A stretch of 64,000 bases of DNA from Micromonospora sp. C95. Its GTDB lineage: Bacteria; Actinomycetota; Actinomycetes; Mycobacteriales; Micromonosporaceae. Each line of letters begins with the position of its first letter. The first letter of the stretch is position 1. Location of the stretch: the NCBI RefSeq assembly GCF_018070465.1, contig NZ_JAGPXT010000016.1:1-64000 (forward strand). Reading direction: 5' to 3'. The notes below the pieces were generated by a model. It worked only from the letters and a program-made list of their open reading frames with translations. It was not told the DNA's origin and searched no databases. Shown here piece by piece: positions 36,570 through 45,135 of the stretch. The position numbers were made by a program, and so were the translations under genes.

Positions 36570-38020
36570 CACGCATCCTCATCCGCGCCGGCAAGAGCCC
36601 GTTGACAGCGCTGTCCCATGAGCAAAGCCTGTCCACCTCTCGGTTGGGTGTCTTCGGGTCGAACTCTGGGAACATGCTGTTCTACAGCGCGGTGTTCCGG
36701 GTGCTGAGCGTGCCCGGCGCCGAGGTGGTCGCGAACTCCTACGTGCATGAGCGCCCGGTGCACCTGGGCACCTACATCAACCGGACCAACGAGGAGTTCG
36801 ACCGGTTCGTCCTGCCGATGGCGAACTCGTACCGGGACACCTTCCTGCCACACCTGGAGCGTCTCGCCAAGGTCATCGAGCGGTTGAAGATCCCGGTCAC
36901 GGTGGTCGGCATCGGCGCGCAGCTGCCGTACGGCACCGAGTTCGACTCGCTACCCGACGACTACAAGAAGATCGTCACCCGGTTCACCCGGGCCGTGCTC
37001 GACCGGTCGGCCTCCATCGGCGTACGCGGCGAGTACACGGCCCGCCTGCTGAAGTACCTGGGCTTCGGCGACGAGCACGTGCGAGTGATCGGCTGCCCGT
37101 CGATGTTCGGCAACGGGCCGCTGGGACCCCTGGTGCGCAAGGTGGATCGGCTGGCCTACGACAGCCCGATGGCCATCTCGTACACCCCGAAGGTCAAGGG
37201 CGTGGACCGACTGGTCGAGGCGAACACCGACCGGTACCCCAACAGCGTCATCGTGCCGCAGCAGCATCACCGGTTGGCGCTGATGCTGTGGGGCGAGAAC
37301 CCGGCCAAGGTCCCCAACAAGCGGATGCCCATCCACACCGACCATCCGCTGTACGAGAACGACCGGATGCGCTTCTTCGTGGACGCGTCGACCTGGGTCG
37401 AGTTCATGGCCGAGCAGCACTTCGCCTTCGGTACCCGCATCCACGGCAACGTCGCGGGTGTGCTGGCGGGCACACCGTCGGTGGTGCTGGCCCACGACTC
37501 CCGCACCGTCGAGCTTTCCGAGTACCACGGCATTCCGTACCGCCTCTACTCGGAGCTGCCGCCGGATGTCGACGCGCAGCGGCTCTACGAGGAGGCGGAT
37601 TTCGACGCCTTCGGGCCGCGTCAGGCCGAGACCTTCGACACCTACGTGCGATTCCTCGAGCACAACGACCTTGAGCACGTGTTCCAGCCGGGCAAGGAGA
37701 ACCCCGCCTACGACAAGGCGCTCGCCGCCGCCAAGTTCCCCGGCCCGGTGCACACGCTGATGGCCTCGGACGTGGTCGGACGGCGCCAGGTCATGTCCCG
37801 GCTGCGCTGGCTGCGGCAGGGGCACGAGGGCGACCTGGAGCGCCGCGCGTACGAATTCGAACCACCCTTCCGCGAACCGCGCGGAAAGAAGACGCTCGAG
37901 GAGCGGGTAACCGAGTTGGAAAAGGAACTCAAGGTGCAGCAGGAGTCGCTGGCGAGCTGGCGGGGCCGGATGGGGCGTGTCCTGCGGATCAACCCGTTGT
38001 CCAATGGGGGCCGACGGTGA
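36566..38020 (+). CDS. Polysaccharide pyruvyl transferase family protein
   Basis: 484 residues. The N-terminal half has the GT-B-like SNSGNMLFYSAVFRVL start and VGIGAQLPYG. The C-terminal half has HFAFGTRIHGNVAGVLAGTPSVVLAHDSRT, the hallmark RxHG region of CsaB/PssM-like enzymes. A C-terminal coiled-coil (LEERVTELEKELKVQQES) is extra. It would add ketal pyruvate from PEP to a surface glycan. It overlaps the CDP-glycerol transferase gene by four bases, so the two probably modify one polymer. Confidence 0.85.
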   Translation: MTRILIRAGKSPLTALSHEQSLSTSRLGVFGSNSGNMLFYSAVFRVLSVPGAEVVANSYVHERPVHLGTYINRTNEEFDRFVLPMANSYRDTFLPHLERLAKVIERLKIPVTVVGIGAQLPYGTEFDSLPDDYKKIVTRFTRAVLDRSASIGVRGEYTARLLKYLGFGDEHVRVIGCPSMFGNGPLGPLVRKVDRLAYDSPMAISYTPKVKGVDRLVEANTDRYPNSVIVPQQHHRLALMLWGENPAKVPNKRMPIHTDHPLYENDRMRFFVDASTWVEFMAEQHFAFGTRIHGNVAGVLAGTPSVVLAHDSRTVELSEYHGIPYRLYSELPPDVDAQRLYEEADFDAFGPRQAETFDTYVRFLEHNDLEHVFQPGKENPAYDKALAAAKFPGPVHTLMASDVVGRRQVMSRLRWLRQGHEGDLERRAYEFEPPFREPRGKKTLEERVTELEKELKVQQESLASWRGRMGRVLRINPLSNGGRR

Positions 38021-39726
38021 CGATGGCTGATCCGGAGAAGTCCGGGTTGACGGCCTTGCTGGCCTCGAAGGCGGGAGGGCGATTCGTCTCCACCACGATC
38101 GAGGTGTCGGCCCTCGTCGCGCTGCTGTTGGCGGCGGTGGGCGGCTCCCGCCTCTGGGCACTGCCGCCGGCCCTGCTCGCGGCCGTGTTGCTGGCCTGGA
38201 CGTGGCGTGGTGCGTTGCGCGGGGGAGCGGTGCCCACCGCGAAGGCGGTCGTGCCGCGGGTACTCCTGCTCGCCTGCGCGTACCTGGTCGGCGTGGTGCA
38301 CGGCGGCGTCGATGCCGCGCTCGCCGTCGGCGTTGCCCTGGCCGGTCTGGCGGTGCTCGGCGAGGCGCCGCTGGGGCTCATGTCCCGTGCCGCCTACCCG
38401 GTCACCGCCAACCTGCCGGGGATCGGGGCGCGACCCTACCGGCGTCCGAACACCAGCCGCAGCGTGCTGGTCAACGGTGCCGCGGTGCTGGTGGCACTCG
38501 GCTGCGCGTTCACCGGCGCCCTCGCAGTGATCTCCGCGGCGGTGTCGGCGGCCGCGCTCGGCCTGGCGCTGTTCACCTCGTGGCAGGCGCTGACCAGGGT
38601 ACGGGCCAGGCGGACCAGCGAGCAGAACCTCTTCACCGCGCTGTCCGCCCACGAGCCGGCGTTCGTCGTGCACTGGAACGCGCCCGCTGGCACCGCGTAC
38701 CAGATCGCGATGTGGCTGCCGTACCTGGAGCGCCTCGGTCGGAGGTTCTTCGTGCTGGTCCGCAGCGAGGCCAACTTCAACGAGGTCGCGGCGCTCACCA
38801 CGGCCCCGGTGGTGCTCCGGACCGCCCTGGAGGACCTGGACGACGTCGTCACCCCGTCCCTGCGGGTCGCCTTCTACGTGAACACCGCGACGAGGAACAA
38901 CCACCTCATCCGGTACACGAAGCTGACGCACATCCAGCTCAACCACGGCGACAGCGACAAGGTGCCGAGTCACAACCCGGTCTTCCGGATGTACGACAAG
39001 AACTTCGTCGCCGGCCAGGCCGCCATCGACCGGTTCGCGGCCAACGGGGTAAGCATGCCGATGGAGATGTTCACCGTCGTCGGGCGGCCCCAGGTGGAGA
39101 ACGTGGCGGTGGCGGCCAAGCCGATCGCCTCGATCGCCAACCCCCGGGTGCTGTACGCACCGACCTGGGCGGGTTTCTACGCCGACTCGAACTACTCCTC
39201 GCTGCACGTCGGCTACGACATCGTCAAGGCCCTGGTCGCGCGCGGTTGCAGCATCGTCTTCCGGCCCCACCCGTACAGCCGCCGGTCCCCGGCGCTGGCC
39301 CGTGAGTGTGACCGGATCCGGGCGCTGCTGGAGGAGGACCACCGGGTCAACGGGCGGCAGCACGTCTTCGGCAACCAGGCCGAGGTGAAGATGTCGGTGG
39401 TCGACTGCTTCAACGCCTCGGACGCGATGGTGTCGGACGTGTCGAGTGTGGTGGCCGACTATCTGTACTCGGAGAAGCCCTTCGCGATGGTGGCCGTCTC
39501 GACGTCGGCGGTGACGTTCACCGACGAGTTCCCCCTGGGACGGGCCGGCTACATCATCGACGCGCACAGTGGCCGGGTGCAGGGACTCGACGCGATCCTC
39601 GACGACTTCCTCGGTGCCGACCCCCTGGTTCCCACCCGGCACGACCTCAAGAAGTACTACCTCGGCGACATCCCGCCGGAGCGGTACGCCCAGCACTTCC
39701 TGGACGAGGCGTCGCGCCACCTCTGA
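38017..39726 (+). CDS. CDP-glycerol glycerophosphotransferase (TagB/TagF-like) with N-terminal membrane helices
   Basis: 569 residues. About five hydrophobic helices occupy the first 190 residues. The cytoplasmic Glyphos_transf domain follows with HIQLNHGDSDKVPSHNPVF, ApTW-type YAPTWAGFYADSNYSSL, IVFRPHPYSRR and MVSDVSSVVADYLYSEKPFAM. It transfers glycerol-phosphate, or another polyol-phosphate, in wall or capsular teichoic acid-like polymers. GTG overlaps the pyruvyl transferase stop. Together they suggest a pyruvylated polyol-phosphate surface polymer. Confidence 0.88.
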   Translation: MTMADPEKSGLTALLASKAGGRFVSTTIEVSALVALLLAAVGGSRLWALPPALLAAVLLAWTWRGALRGGAVPTAKAVVPRVLLLACAYLVGVVHGGVDAALAVGVALAGLAVLGEAPLGLMSRAAYPVTANLPGIGARPYRRPNTSRSVLVNGAAVLVALGCAFTGALAVISAAVSAAALGLALFTSWQALTRVRARRTSEQNLFTALSAHEPAFVVHWNAPAGTAYQIAMWLPYLERLGRRFFVLVRSEANFNEVAALTTAPVVLRTALEDLDDVVTPSLRVAFYVNTATRNNHLIRYTKLTHIQLNHGDSDKVPSHNPVFRMYDKNFVAGQAAIDRFAANGVSMPMEMFTVVGRPQVENVAVAAKPIASIANPRVLYAPTWAGFYADSNYSSLHVGYDIVKALVARGCSIVFRPHPYSRRSPALARECDRIRALLEEDHRVNGRQHVFGNQAEVKMSVVDCFNASDAMVSDVSSVVADYLYSEKPFAMVAVSTSAVTFTDEFPLGRAGYIIDAHSGRVQGLDAILDDFLGADPLVPTRHDLKKYYLGDIPPERYAQHFLDEASRHL

Positions 39727-39773
39727 GGCTCCACCTACCGGCTCGACGCCGCCCGGAACCGCTTCCCGGTCGG

Positions 39774-40385
39774 TCAGTGCCGGGCCGTCGGCTCCCGCGC
39801 GGGCCCGGAGGGCTGGGCGACGAGTTGGTTCCAGCGGAGGATCACCCGCCGGCCGTGTTCGTGACCGAGCAGGCTGAGGGTGGCGGTGTCCAGTCGGAGC
39901 AGCCCGCCGGCGGAGGGCGGCAGGCCGATCCACCGGGCGCCCAGCACGCGCAGCGCGTGCGCGTGACCGACCAATGCGACCGGGCCGCGGTCGAGCAGGG
40001 GATGCAGCTTGGCGAGCAGTCGGTCCAGGCGCTCACCGACCTCGCTTGGCGACTCGCCGCCCGGGCACCCGTCGGTCCAGACGCTCCACCCGGGGCGCTC
40101 GTCCTGGATTTCCGCGGTGGTGCGGCCCTCATAGACGCCGTAGTGCCACTCGGCGAGGTCGTCGTCGGAGTCAGTGACCGGCAGCCCGGCCAGCTGCGCG
40201 GTGCGTAGCGCCCGGATCCGTGGGCTGGTCAGCACCGCGACGAACCGTCGTCCGGCGAGGGCCGGTCCGAGTGCGCGGGCCTGTCGCTCGCCGTCGGGGG
40301 TGAGATTGAGATCGGTGTACGAGGTGTGACGGCGACTGGCGCTCCAGGTGGTCTCGCCGTGCCGGACGAGCAGGATCTCGCTCAT
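39774..40385 (-). CDS. Histidine phosphatase (phosphoglycerate mutase-like)
   Basis: 203 residues. The LLVRHGETTWS motif holds the phospho-accepting His8, and GHAHALRVLG has the second catalytic His. EWHYGVYEGRTTAEI is a further family block. It is a small-molecule phosphatase of the GpmB/CobC type; substrate unknown. It converges on the teichoic-type operon. Confidence 0.9.
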   Translation of the reverse strand: MSEILLVRHGETTWSASRRHTSYTDLNLTPDGERQARALGPALAGRRFVAVLTSPRIRALRTAQLAGLPVTDSDDDLAEWHYGVYEGRTTAEIQDERPGWSVWTDGCPGGESPSEVGERLDRLLAKLHPLLDRGPVALVGHAHALRVLGARWIGLPPSAGGLLRLDTATLSLLGHEHGRRVILRWNQLVAQPSGPAREPTARH

Positions 40386-40689
40386 GCCCGCGCCTCAGCG
40401 TGCTGCGCGGTGCGGTGCGCGCTGACTGCGCCGATCCGAAGAATTCGCTCGCCCATGTCCTCAGTCAACCAGGACACCGGGTCCGATGCCGGACGGCGAC
40501 CGGATCGCTTTCAGCGCTCAGTCGCGTCACGGGTCCAAGACCCGCTACACACCTAGTGTCCTAGGATGCAGTAGCGGTTGTGCCAGGCTTCACCACCCCG
40601 CAAGGCCGTTTCAGCTCACTGCACGGGGGGACACCAAGGAGAGCGGAGCGGTCCGCTCCGTCAACCGCCGAAACAGGCAGGGAGGCGAC
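40386..40689. other. Intergenic region upstream of the CsbD gene
   Basis: 304 bases without a credible gene. It holds the 5' regions of the leftward phosphatase and rightward CsbD genes. The only structure I see is CCTAGTGTCCTAGG at 40552-40565, a dyad with CCTAG/CTAGG arms around four bases, and a TAGGAT that could be a -10 box at 40562. Confidence 0.4.
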
Positions 40690-40884
40690 ATGAGCTTCAC
40701 CGACAAGGCGAAGAACAAGGTCGAGGAACTGAGCGGTGCCGCCAGAGAGCGGATCGGCGACATGACCGACAACGAGCGCATGCGGGCCGAGGGCGCCAGC
40801 CAGCAGGGCGATGCCCGTGCCCGTCAGGCCGGTGAGAACGTGAAGGAGGCTGGGCGCAACGCGAAGGACGCCTTCAGGAAGTGA
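40690..40884 (+). CDS. CsbD-like stress protein
   Basis: 64 residues, highly charged and helical: MSFTDKAKNKVEELSGAARE with the GDMTDNERMRAEGASQQGD stretch and a C-terminal GENVKEAGRNAKDAFRK repeat. CsbD proteins are general-stress proteins of unknown mechanism. GGGAGG precedes the ATG. A strong 15-base-pair terminator follows 13 bases after the stop. Confidence 0.88.
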   Translation: MSFTDKAKNKVEELSGAARERIGDMTDNERMRAEGASQQGDARARQAGENVKEAGRNAKDAFRK

Positions 40885-40897
40885 CCGCCCGGTACGG

Positions 40898-40931
40898 AAG
40901 CGGGCCGCCGGATCATTCCGGCGGCCCGCTT
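40898..40931. terminator. Perfect 15-bp stem terminator after csbD
   Basis: AAGCGGGCCGCCGGA (40898-40912) pairs fully with TCCGGCGGCCCGCTT (40917-40931) around a TCAT loop. The symmetric ends (AAG/CTT) allow use from both sides, separating csbD from the convergent kamA. Confidence 0.88.
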
Positions 40932-40951
40932 CGCGGTGTGTCGTGCGGGAA

Positions 40952-42358
40952 TCAGTCGTCGCGGTGGACGCGCCACCACTGCTGACCGGCCTCCGGGAGA
41001 GTGTCGATCGGGTCGTAGTAGGCGTAGCGCTTGCTGAGTGCCGCCAGGTCGGCGGACTCGATGGAGGTGCGGTAGTTCTTCGTCCAGTAGGAGATGCCAC
41101 GTTCCCGGTCGTACTCGGTGACCATGTGCACCCAGCGCTTACCGACGAAGGGCACGTCGCAGACGATTCGTGGGGTGGCGTAGCCGGGCAGGTAGCCCAT
41201 GATGTCGTGCTGGAGCTGCTGGGCGTGCCAGAACGGGACCCGCCAGTGCTCGGCGTTGGGGATCATGTCGCACATGTAGAAGTAGTAGGGCAGGATGCCC
41301 GCCTCGCCCTGGAGCGCGAAGCAGAGGTCGAGCAGGTCGGTGCTTGTGGCGTTGACTCCGCGCATCAGCACGCCCTGGTTGCGTACGTCGCGCACGCCGA
41401 TGTCGAGGGCGGTCTGGGCGGCCCTGGCGACCAGCGGGGTGAGCGACTGGGCGTGGTTGACGTGGGTGTGGATGGCGAGGTTCACGCCGCGGCGGGCGGC
41501 GGTGCGGGCGACCCGTTCCAGGCCCTCGACGACGTCGGGTTGCAGCCAGTGTTGTGGCAGGCCCATGAGGGCCTTGGTGGCGAGCCGGATGTCGCGGATG
41601 GTTTCGATCTCCAGGAGGCGCATCAGGTACGACTCAAGGTTGCGCCAGGGCACGTTGGCCACGTCGCCGCCGGAGACGACGATGTCGCGTACGCCGGGGT
41701 GGGCCTTGAGGTAGCTGATGTGGGCGTCGTAGCGGTCGACGGGCTTGAGGGTGAGCTTGAGCTTGTCCACCGTGGGGGTGGAGTTGCCGACCAGGTCCAT
41801 GCGGGTGCAGTGCCCGCAGTACTGCGGGCAGGTGGAGAGCAGTTCGGCGAGGACCTTGGTGGGGTAGCGGTGGGTGAGGCCCTCGGCGACCCACATGTCG
41901 TGTTCGTGCAGGGAGTCGCGGGTGGCGTAGGGGTGTGACGGCCAGTCGGTGCGCCGGTCGGAGGCGACCGGGATCATGTAGCGCCGGATCGGGTCGGCGA
42001 GCAGCGTCTCGGTGGTGGGTGGGCCGTACGGCGCCATGGTGTTGATCATCTGTGGGGTCACCAGCATGGACATGGTGGCCAGGGCGCGCTGGTCGGCTTC
42101 GAGGTCGGCGTAGAAGGTGTCGTCCACGGTGTCACCGAGCACGGTGCGCAGTTGCTTGATGTTCTTGACGCAGTTGACGCGCTGCCACTGGGCGCTCTCC
42201 CACTGGTCGCGGGTGACCTCGCGCCAGCCGGGGAAGCGGGTCCAGTCGGGTTCGACGAGGGGGCTGCGGCGGTATTCGTAGGGCTGGCCGGTGCGGGTGG
42301 TGGTGAGGGCCGGCGTGGGCGCCGGGATGGTCTGCGCCGGCGGTCGGGTCTGGGTCAC
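40952..42358 (-). CDS. kamA: Lysine 2,3-aminomutase
   Basis: 468 residues. The radical SAM cluster motif CxxxCxxC is at C177, C181 and C184 (TCPQYCGHCTR). The frame also shows YYFYMCDMIPNAEHWRVP and GYLPGYATPRIVCDVPFVGKRW, the PLP/substrate and C-terminal parts of KamA-type aminomutases. It converts L-lysine to L-beta-lysine using SAM, PLP and a 4Fe-4S cluster. GTG 42358 follows GAGGAGGGG. It is divergent from kdd-kamDE, which encode the next steps of lysine fermentation, so the lysine assignment is well supported. Confidence 0.9.
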   Translation of the reverse strand: MTQTRPPAQTIPAPTPALTTTRTGQPYEYRRSPLVEPDWTRFPGWREVTRDQWESAQWQRVNCVKNIKQLRTVLGDTVDDTFYADLEADQRALATMSMLVTPQMINTMAPYGPPTTETLLADPIRRYMIPVASDRRTDWPSHPYATRDSLHEHDMWVAEGLTHRYPTKVLAELLSTCPQYCGHCTRMDLVGNSTPTVDKLKLTLKPVDRYDAHISYLKAHPGVRDIVVSGGDVANVPWRNLESYLMRLLEIETIRDIRLATKALMGLPQHWLQPDVVEGLERVARTAARRGVNLAIHTHVNHAQSLTPLVARAAQTALDIGVRDVRNQGVLMRGVNATSTDLLDLCFALQGEAGILPYYFYMCDMIPNAEHWRVPFWHAQQLQHDIMGYLPGYATPRIVCDVPFVGKRWVHMVTEYDRERGISYWTKNYRTSIESADLAALSKRYAYYDPIDTLPEAGQQWWRVHRDD

Positions 42359-42415
42359 GGCCCCTCCTCTGGTCTGCCTGGGTGATCAGCGACCCGAAGG
42401 CTACTGGAAAAATTT

Positions 42416-42437
42416 CGGTAGAGAAATTATTCTGCCG
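42416..42437. promoter_or_regulatory. AT-rich dyad with Lrp-like core between kamA and kdd
   Basis: CGGTAGA and TCTGCCG are imperfect inverted arms around GAAATTAT. AAATTATTCTG (42425-42435) fits the core AWATTWTDCTR of the E. coli Lrp consensus. Flanking bases 42405-42440 are about 60% A+T in a region of over 70% G+C. The position suggests an operator shared by the divergent lysine operons. Confidence 0.55.
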
Positions 42438-42500
42438 TAAGTTTTCCCGCCATGCGAGTCCAAAGCGAGGCTTCAGGCGGCCGGACAGGGGGAGGTCGGT

Positions 42501-43562
42501 GTGACGTCACCGGTGGGTCTGCACCGCGTCCTGGAGCCTGCGGGCGTGTTGCCACAGGCCGCCTGGCGGCTCGACACACGTGCGGAGATCGCGCCGAACG
42601 AGGTGCGGATCCGGGTGGAGCGGCTCAACCTGGACGCCGCGAGTTTCCGGCAGTTGTCCGTCAAGCACGATGGGGACGGCGACGCGATCCGGGCCGAGGT
42701 GCTCGACATCATCGCGACCCGGGGAAAGATGCAGAACCCGGTGACCGGGTCCGGCGGCATGCTGATCGGCACCGTCGAGGAGACGGGCCGGCGGTCGCCG
42801 TTGGGGCTCAAGGCGGGCGAGCGGGTGGCCACGCTCGTGTCGTTGACGTTGACCCCGCTGGTGGTGACGGACGGGCTGGCCGGCTGGGACGGCCGCAGCG
42901 AGCAGGTGCCGTGTGAAGGGTGGGCGATCCTGTTCGCCCGGTCGGTGGCGGCGGTGCTGCCGGCGGATCTGGACCCGCAGCTGTCCCTGGCGGTGCTGGA
43001 CGTGTGTGGTGCGCCGGCGTTGACGTCGCGGGTGGTGGCCCGGTACATGGCCGAGCGGGCGGCCGAGGGGGATGCCCGGCCGGTCACGGTGGCGGTGGTC
43101 GGCGGCGCGGGCAAGAGTGGTTCGTTGTCGCTGGCGGCGGCGCGGCGGGCAGGCGCGGGCCGTACGGTCGGGGTGGTGCCGGTGGTCGCGGAGCGGGACG
43201 CGCTGGTGGCGGCGGGTCTGGCCGACGTGGTGGCGGTGGCCGATGCCCGTGATCCGGTGGCGTTGTCGTCGGCGGTGACCTCGGCGCTGGGGGTGCCGGC
43301 GGACGTGACGGTGGTGTGCGTGGACGTGCCGGGCTGTGAGCACGGCGCGGTGCTGGCGACCGGGGGCGGCGGCACGGTGATTTTCTTCTCGATGGCGACG
43401 AGCTTCGCGGCGGCGGCGTTGGGTGCGGAGGGTCTGGCGGCGGACGTGACGATGCTTGTCGGCAACGGGTACGTGCCGGGGCACGCGGAGTTGGCGTTGG
43501 GTCTGTTGCGGGGTGAGCCGGGGGTGCGTGGGCTGTTCGAGTCGCGGCTGGCGGCAGACTGA
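42501..43562 (+). CDS. kdd: L-erythro-3,5-diaminohexanoate dehydrogenase
   Basis: 353 residues. A dinucleotide fold starts at VAVVGGAGKSGSLSLAAARRAG. The N-terminal part has RGKMQNPVTGSGGMLIG and the C-terminal part GGGGTVIFFSMATSFAAAALGAEG, a pattern I associate with Kdd. It oxidises 3,5-diaminohexanoate to 5-amino-3-oxohexanoate with NAD. GTG follows GGGGGAGG. It heads the rightward lysine operon. Adjacent kamDE supply its substrate. Confidence 0.88.
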   Translation: MTSPVGLHRVLEPAGVLPQAAWRLDTRAEIAPNEVRIRVERLNLDAASFRQLSVKHDGDGDAIRAEVLDIIATRGKMQNPVTGSGGMLIGTVEETGRRSPLGLKAGERVATLVSLTLTPLVVTDGLAGWDGRSEQVPCEGWAILFARSVAAVLPADLDPQLSLAVLDVCGAPALTSRVVARYMAERAAEGDARPVTVAVVGGAGKSGSLSLAAARRAGAGRTVGVVPVVAERDALVAAGLADVVAVADARDPVALSSAVTSALGVPADVTVVCVDVPGCEHGAVLATGGGGTVIFFSMATSFAAAALGAEGLAADVTMLVGNGYVPGHAELALGLLRGEPGVRGLFESRLAAD

Positions 43563-43566
43563 GGCC

Positions 43567-45135
43567 ATGACGAACATCCCCTCGACGTTGTACCGCGCCG
43601 GTGTGCTGCACTGCCCGGCGGATCCGTCCGCGACGGCGTTGCTCGTCCGTGACGGGCGGATCGTGTGGCTGGGTTCGGATGCCGACGCTCCGTCGGCGGA
43701 CCTGGTGGTGGAGCTGGACGGTGCGTTGGTGACGCCGGCTTTCGTGGACGCGCACGTGCACGTCAGCGACACGGGGCTGGCGTTGTCCGGGCTGGATCTG
43801 TCCGGGGTGCGCTCGGCCGGTGAGCTGCTGGGCGCGGTGTCGACGTACGCGGCGGGGCTGCCGGCGGACGCGGTGGTGCTGGGGCACGGGTGGGACGAGT
43901 CGACGTGGCCGGTGGCGCAGCCGCCGTCGGCGGCGCAGCTCGGGCGGGCGGCCGACGGTCGGCGGGTCTATCTGTCGCAGGCGTCGATCCATTCGGCGTT
44001 GGTGTCGGAGGCGTTGCTGGCGGCGTGTCCGGAGGCGGTGGCCGCGCCGGGCTACGACGGGTCGGGTTGGCTGCGGCGGGACGCGCACCATGTGGTGCGG
44101 GCGGTGGCGCGGGCGTCGGTGACGGGGGCGCAGCGGGTGGCGGCGCAGCGGGTGGCGTTGGGGCACGCGGCGTCGGTGGGGATCGCGGCGGTGCACGAGT
44201 GCGGTGGGCCGGAGATCTCCGACGAGGAGGATTTCACCGGCCTGTTGGCGATCTCCGGTGCGGGGGTGCCGGAGGTGTACGGGTACTGGGGTGAGTTGGG
44301 TGGTGCGGCGCGGGCGCGGGAGTTGGGGGCGGTCGGTGCCGGTGGTGATCTGTTCGCGGACGGTGCGTTGGGTTCCCGGACGGCGCACCTGTCGCAGCCG
44401 TACGCCGACGGTGACGGGTGTGGTCACGGTTATCTGAGCGCGGACCAGGTGCGTGATCATTTGTTGGACTGTGCGGCGCACGGGATGCAGGGCGGGTTCC
44501 ATGCGATCGGTGACGCGGCGGTGTCGACGGTGCTTGAGGGTTTCGCGGCGGCGGCGCGGCGGTTGGGCACGGAGCGGTTGCGGGCGGCGCGGCATCGGGT
44601 GGAGCACGCGGAGATCGTGGATCGGCGGTTGATCGCCGGGTTCGTGGAGTACGGGGTGGTGGCGTCGATGCAGCCGGCGTTCGACCGGTTGTGGGGCGGC
44701 GCGGGCCGGATGTACGAGACGCGGTTGGGGTTGGCGCGGTCGTTGGCGTCGAATCCGATGGGGGCGATGCACGGGGTCGGGGTGACGTTGGCGTTCGGTT
44801 CGGATTCGCCGGTGACGCCGTTGGATCCGTGGGGTTCGGTGCGGGCGGCGGTGGCGCATCACAATCCGGTGCAGCGGATGAGTGTGCGGGCGGCGTTTGC
44901 GGCGCATACCCGGGGTGGTTGGCGGGCGGTGCATCTGGACAGCGAGGGGGTGTTGGCGTTGGGTGCGCCGGCGACGTTCGCGGTGTGGTCCACGCCGGCC
45001 GGGGTAGAGCGGGGGTTGCCGGTGTTGCAGGCCGCTGATCCGGAGACGCGTGGTGTGGATGATCCGACGCCGTTGCCGGTGTGCCGGCGTACGGTGCTGC
45101 GCGGTGAGGTGATCTATGAGGAAGGGTCCGTGTGA
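43567..45135 (+). CDS. YtcJ-like metal-dependent amidohydrolase
   Basis: 522 residues. Metal-site motifs are VTPAFVDAHVHVSD near residue 60, GFHAIGDAAV, HRVEHAEI and the terminal Asp in AFGSDSPVTPLDPW. The urease-type barrel is of the YtcJ/amidohydrolase 3 type, which hydrolyses amides, often N-acyl amines. Start is four bases after kdd; the end overlaps kamD. It has no established role in lysine fermentation. It may deacylate a lysine derivative or intermediate, or fill in for the missing cleavage step (both inference). Confidence 0.85.
   Translation: MTNIPSTLYRAGVLHCPADPSATALLVRDGRIVWLGSDADAPSADLVVELDGALVTPAFVDAHVHVSDTGLALSGLDLSGVRSAGELLGAVSTYAAGLPADAVVLGHGWDESTWPVAQPPSAAQLGRAADGRRVYLSQASIHSALVSEALLAACPEAVAAPGYDGSGWLRRDAHHVVRAVARASVTGAQRVAAQRVALGHAASVGIAAVHECGGPEISDEEDFTGLLAISGAGVPEVYGYWGELGGAARARELGAVGAGGDLFADGALGSRTAHLSQPYADGDGCGHGYLSADQVRDHLLDCAAHGMQGGFHAIGDAAVSTVLEGFAAAARRLGTERLRAARHRVEHAEIVDRRLIAGFVEYGVVASMQPAFDRLWGGAGRMYETRLGLARSLASNPMGAMHGVGVTLAFGSDSPVTPLDPWGSVRAAVAHHNPVQRMSVRAAFAAHTRGGWRAVHLDSEGVLALGAPATFAVWSTPAGVERGLPVLQAADPETRGVDDPTPLPVCRRTVLRGEVIYEEGSV

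Noticed and set aside
40552-40565. CCTAG-TGTC-CTAGG dyad as a specific operator for csbD
   Set aside because: Too short and without a known matching regulator; noted only as structure in the gap.
42359-42500. A cobalamin riboswitch before the B12-dependent lysine operon
   Set aside because: The 142-base gap has no B12-box-like sequence and is too short for the full element.
43084-44934. A 616-codon leftward frame rich in Arg, His and Pro
   Set aside because: Composition artefact of G-ending codons on the other strand in kdd and the amidohydrolase gene.
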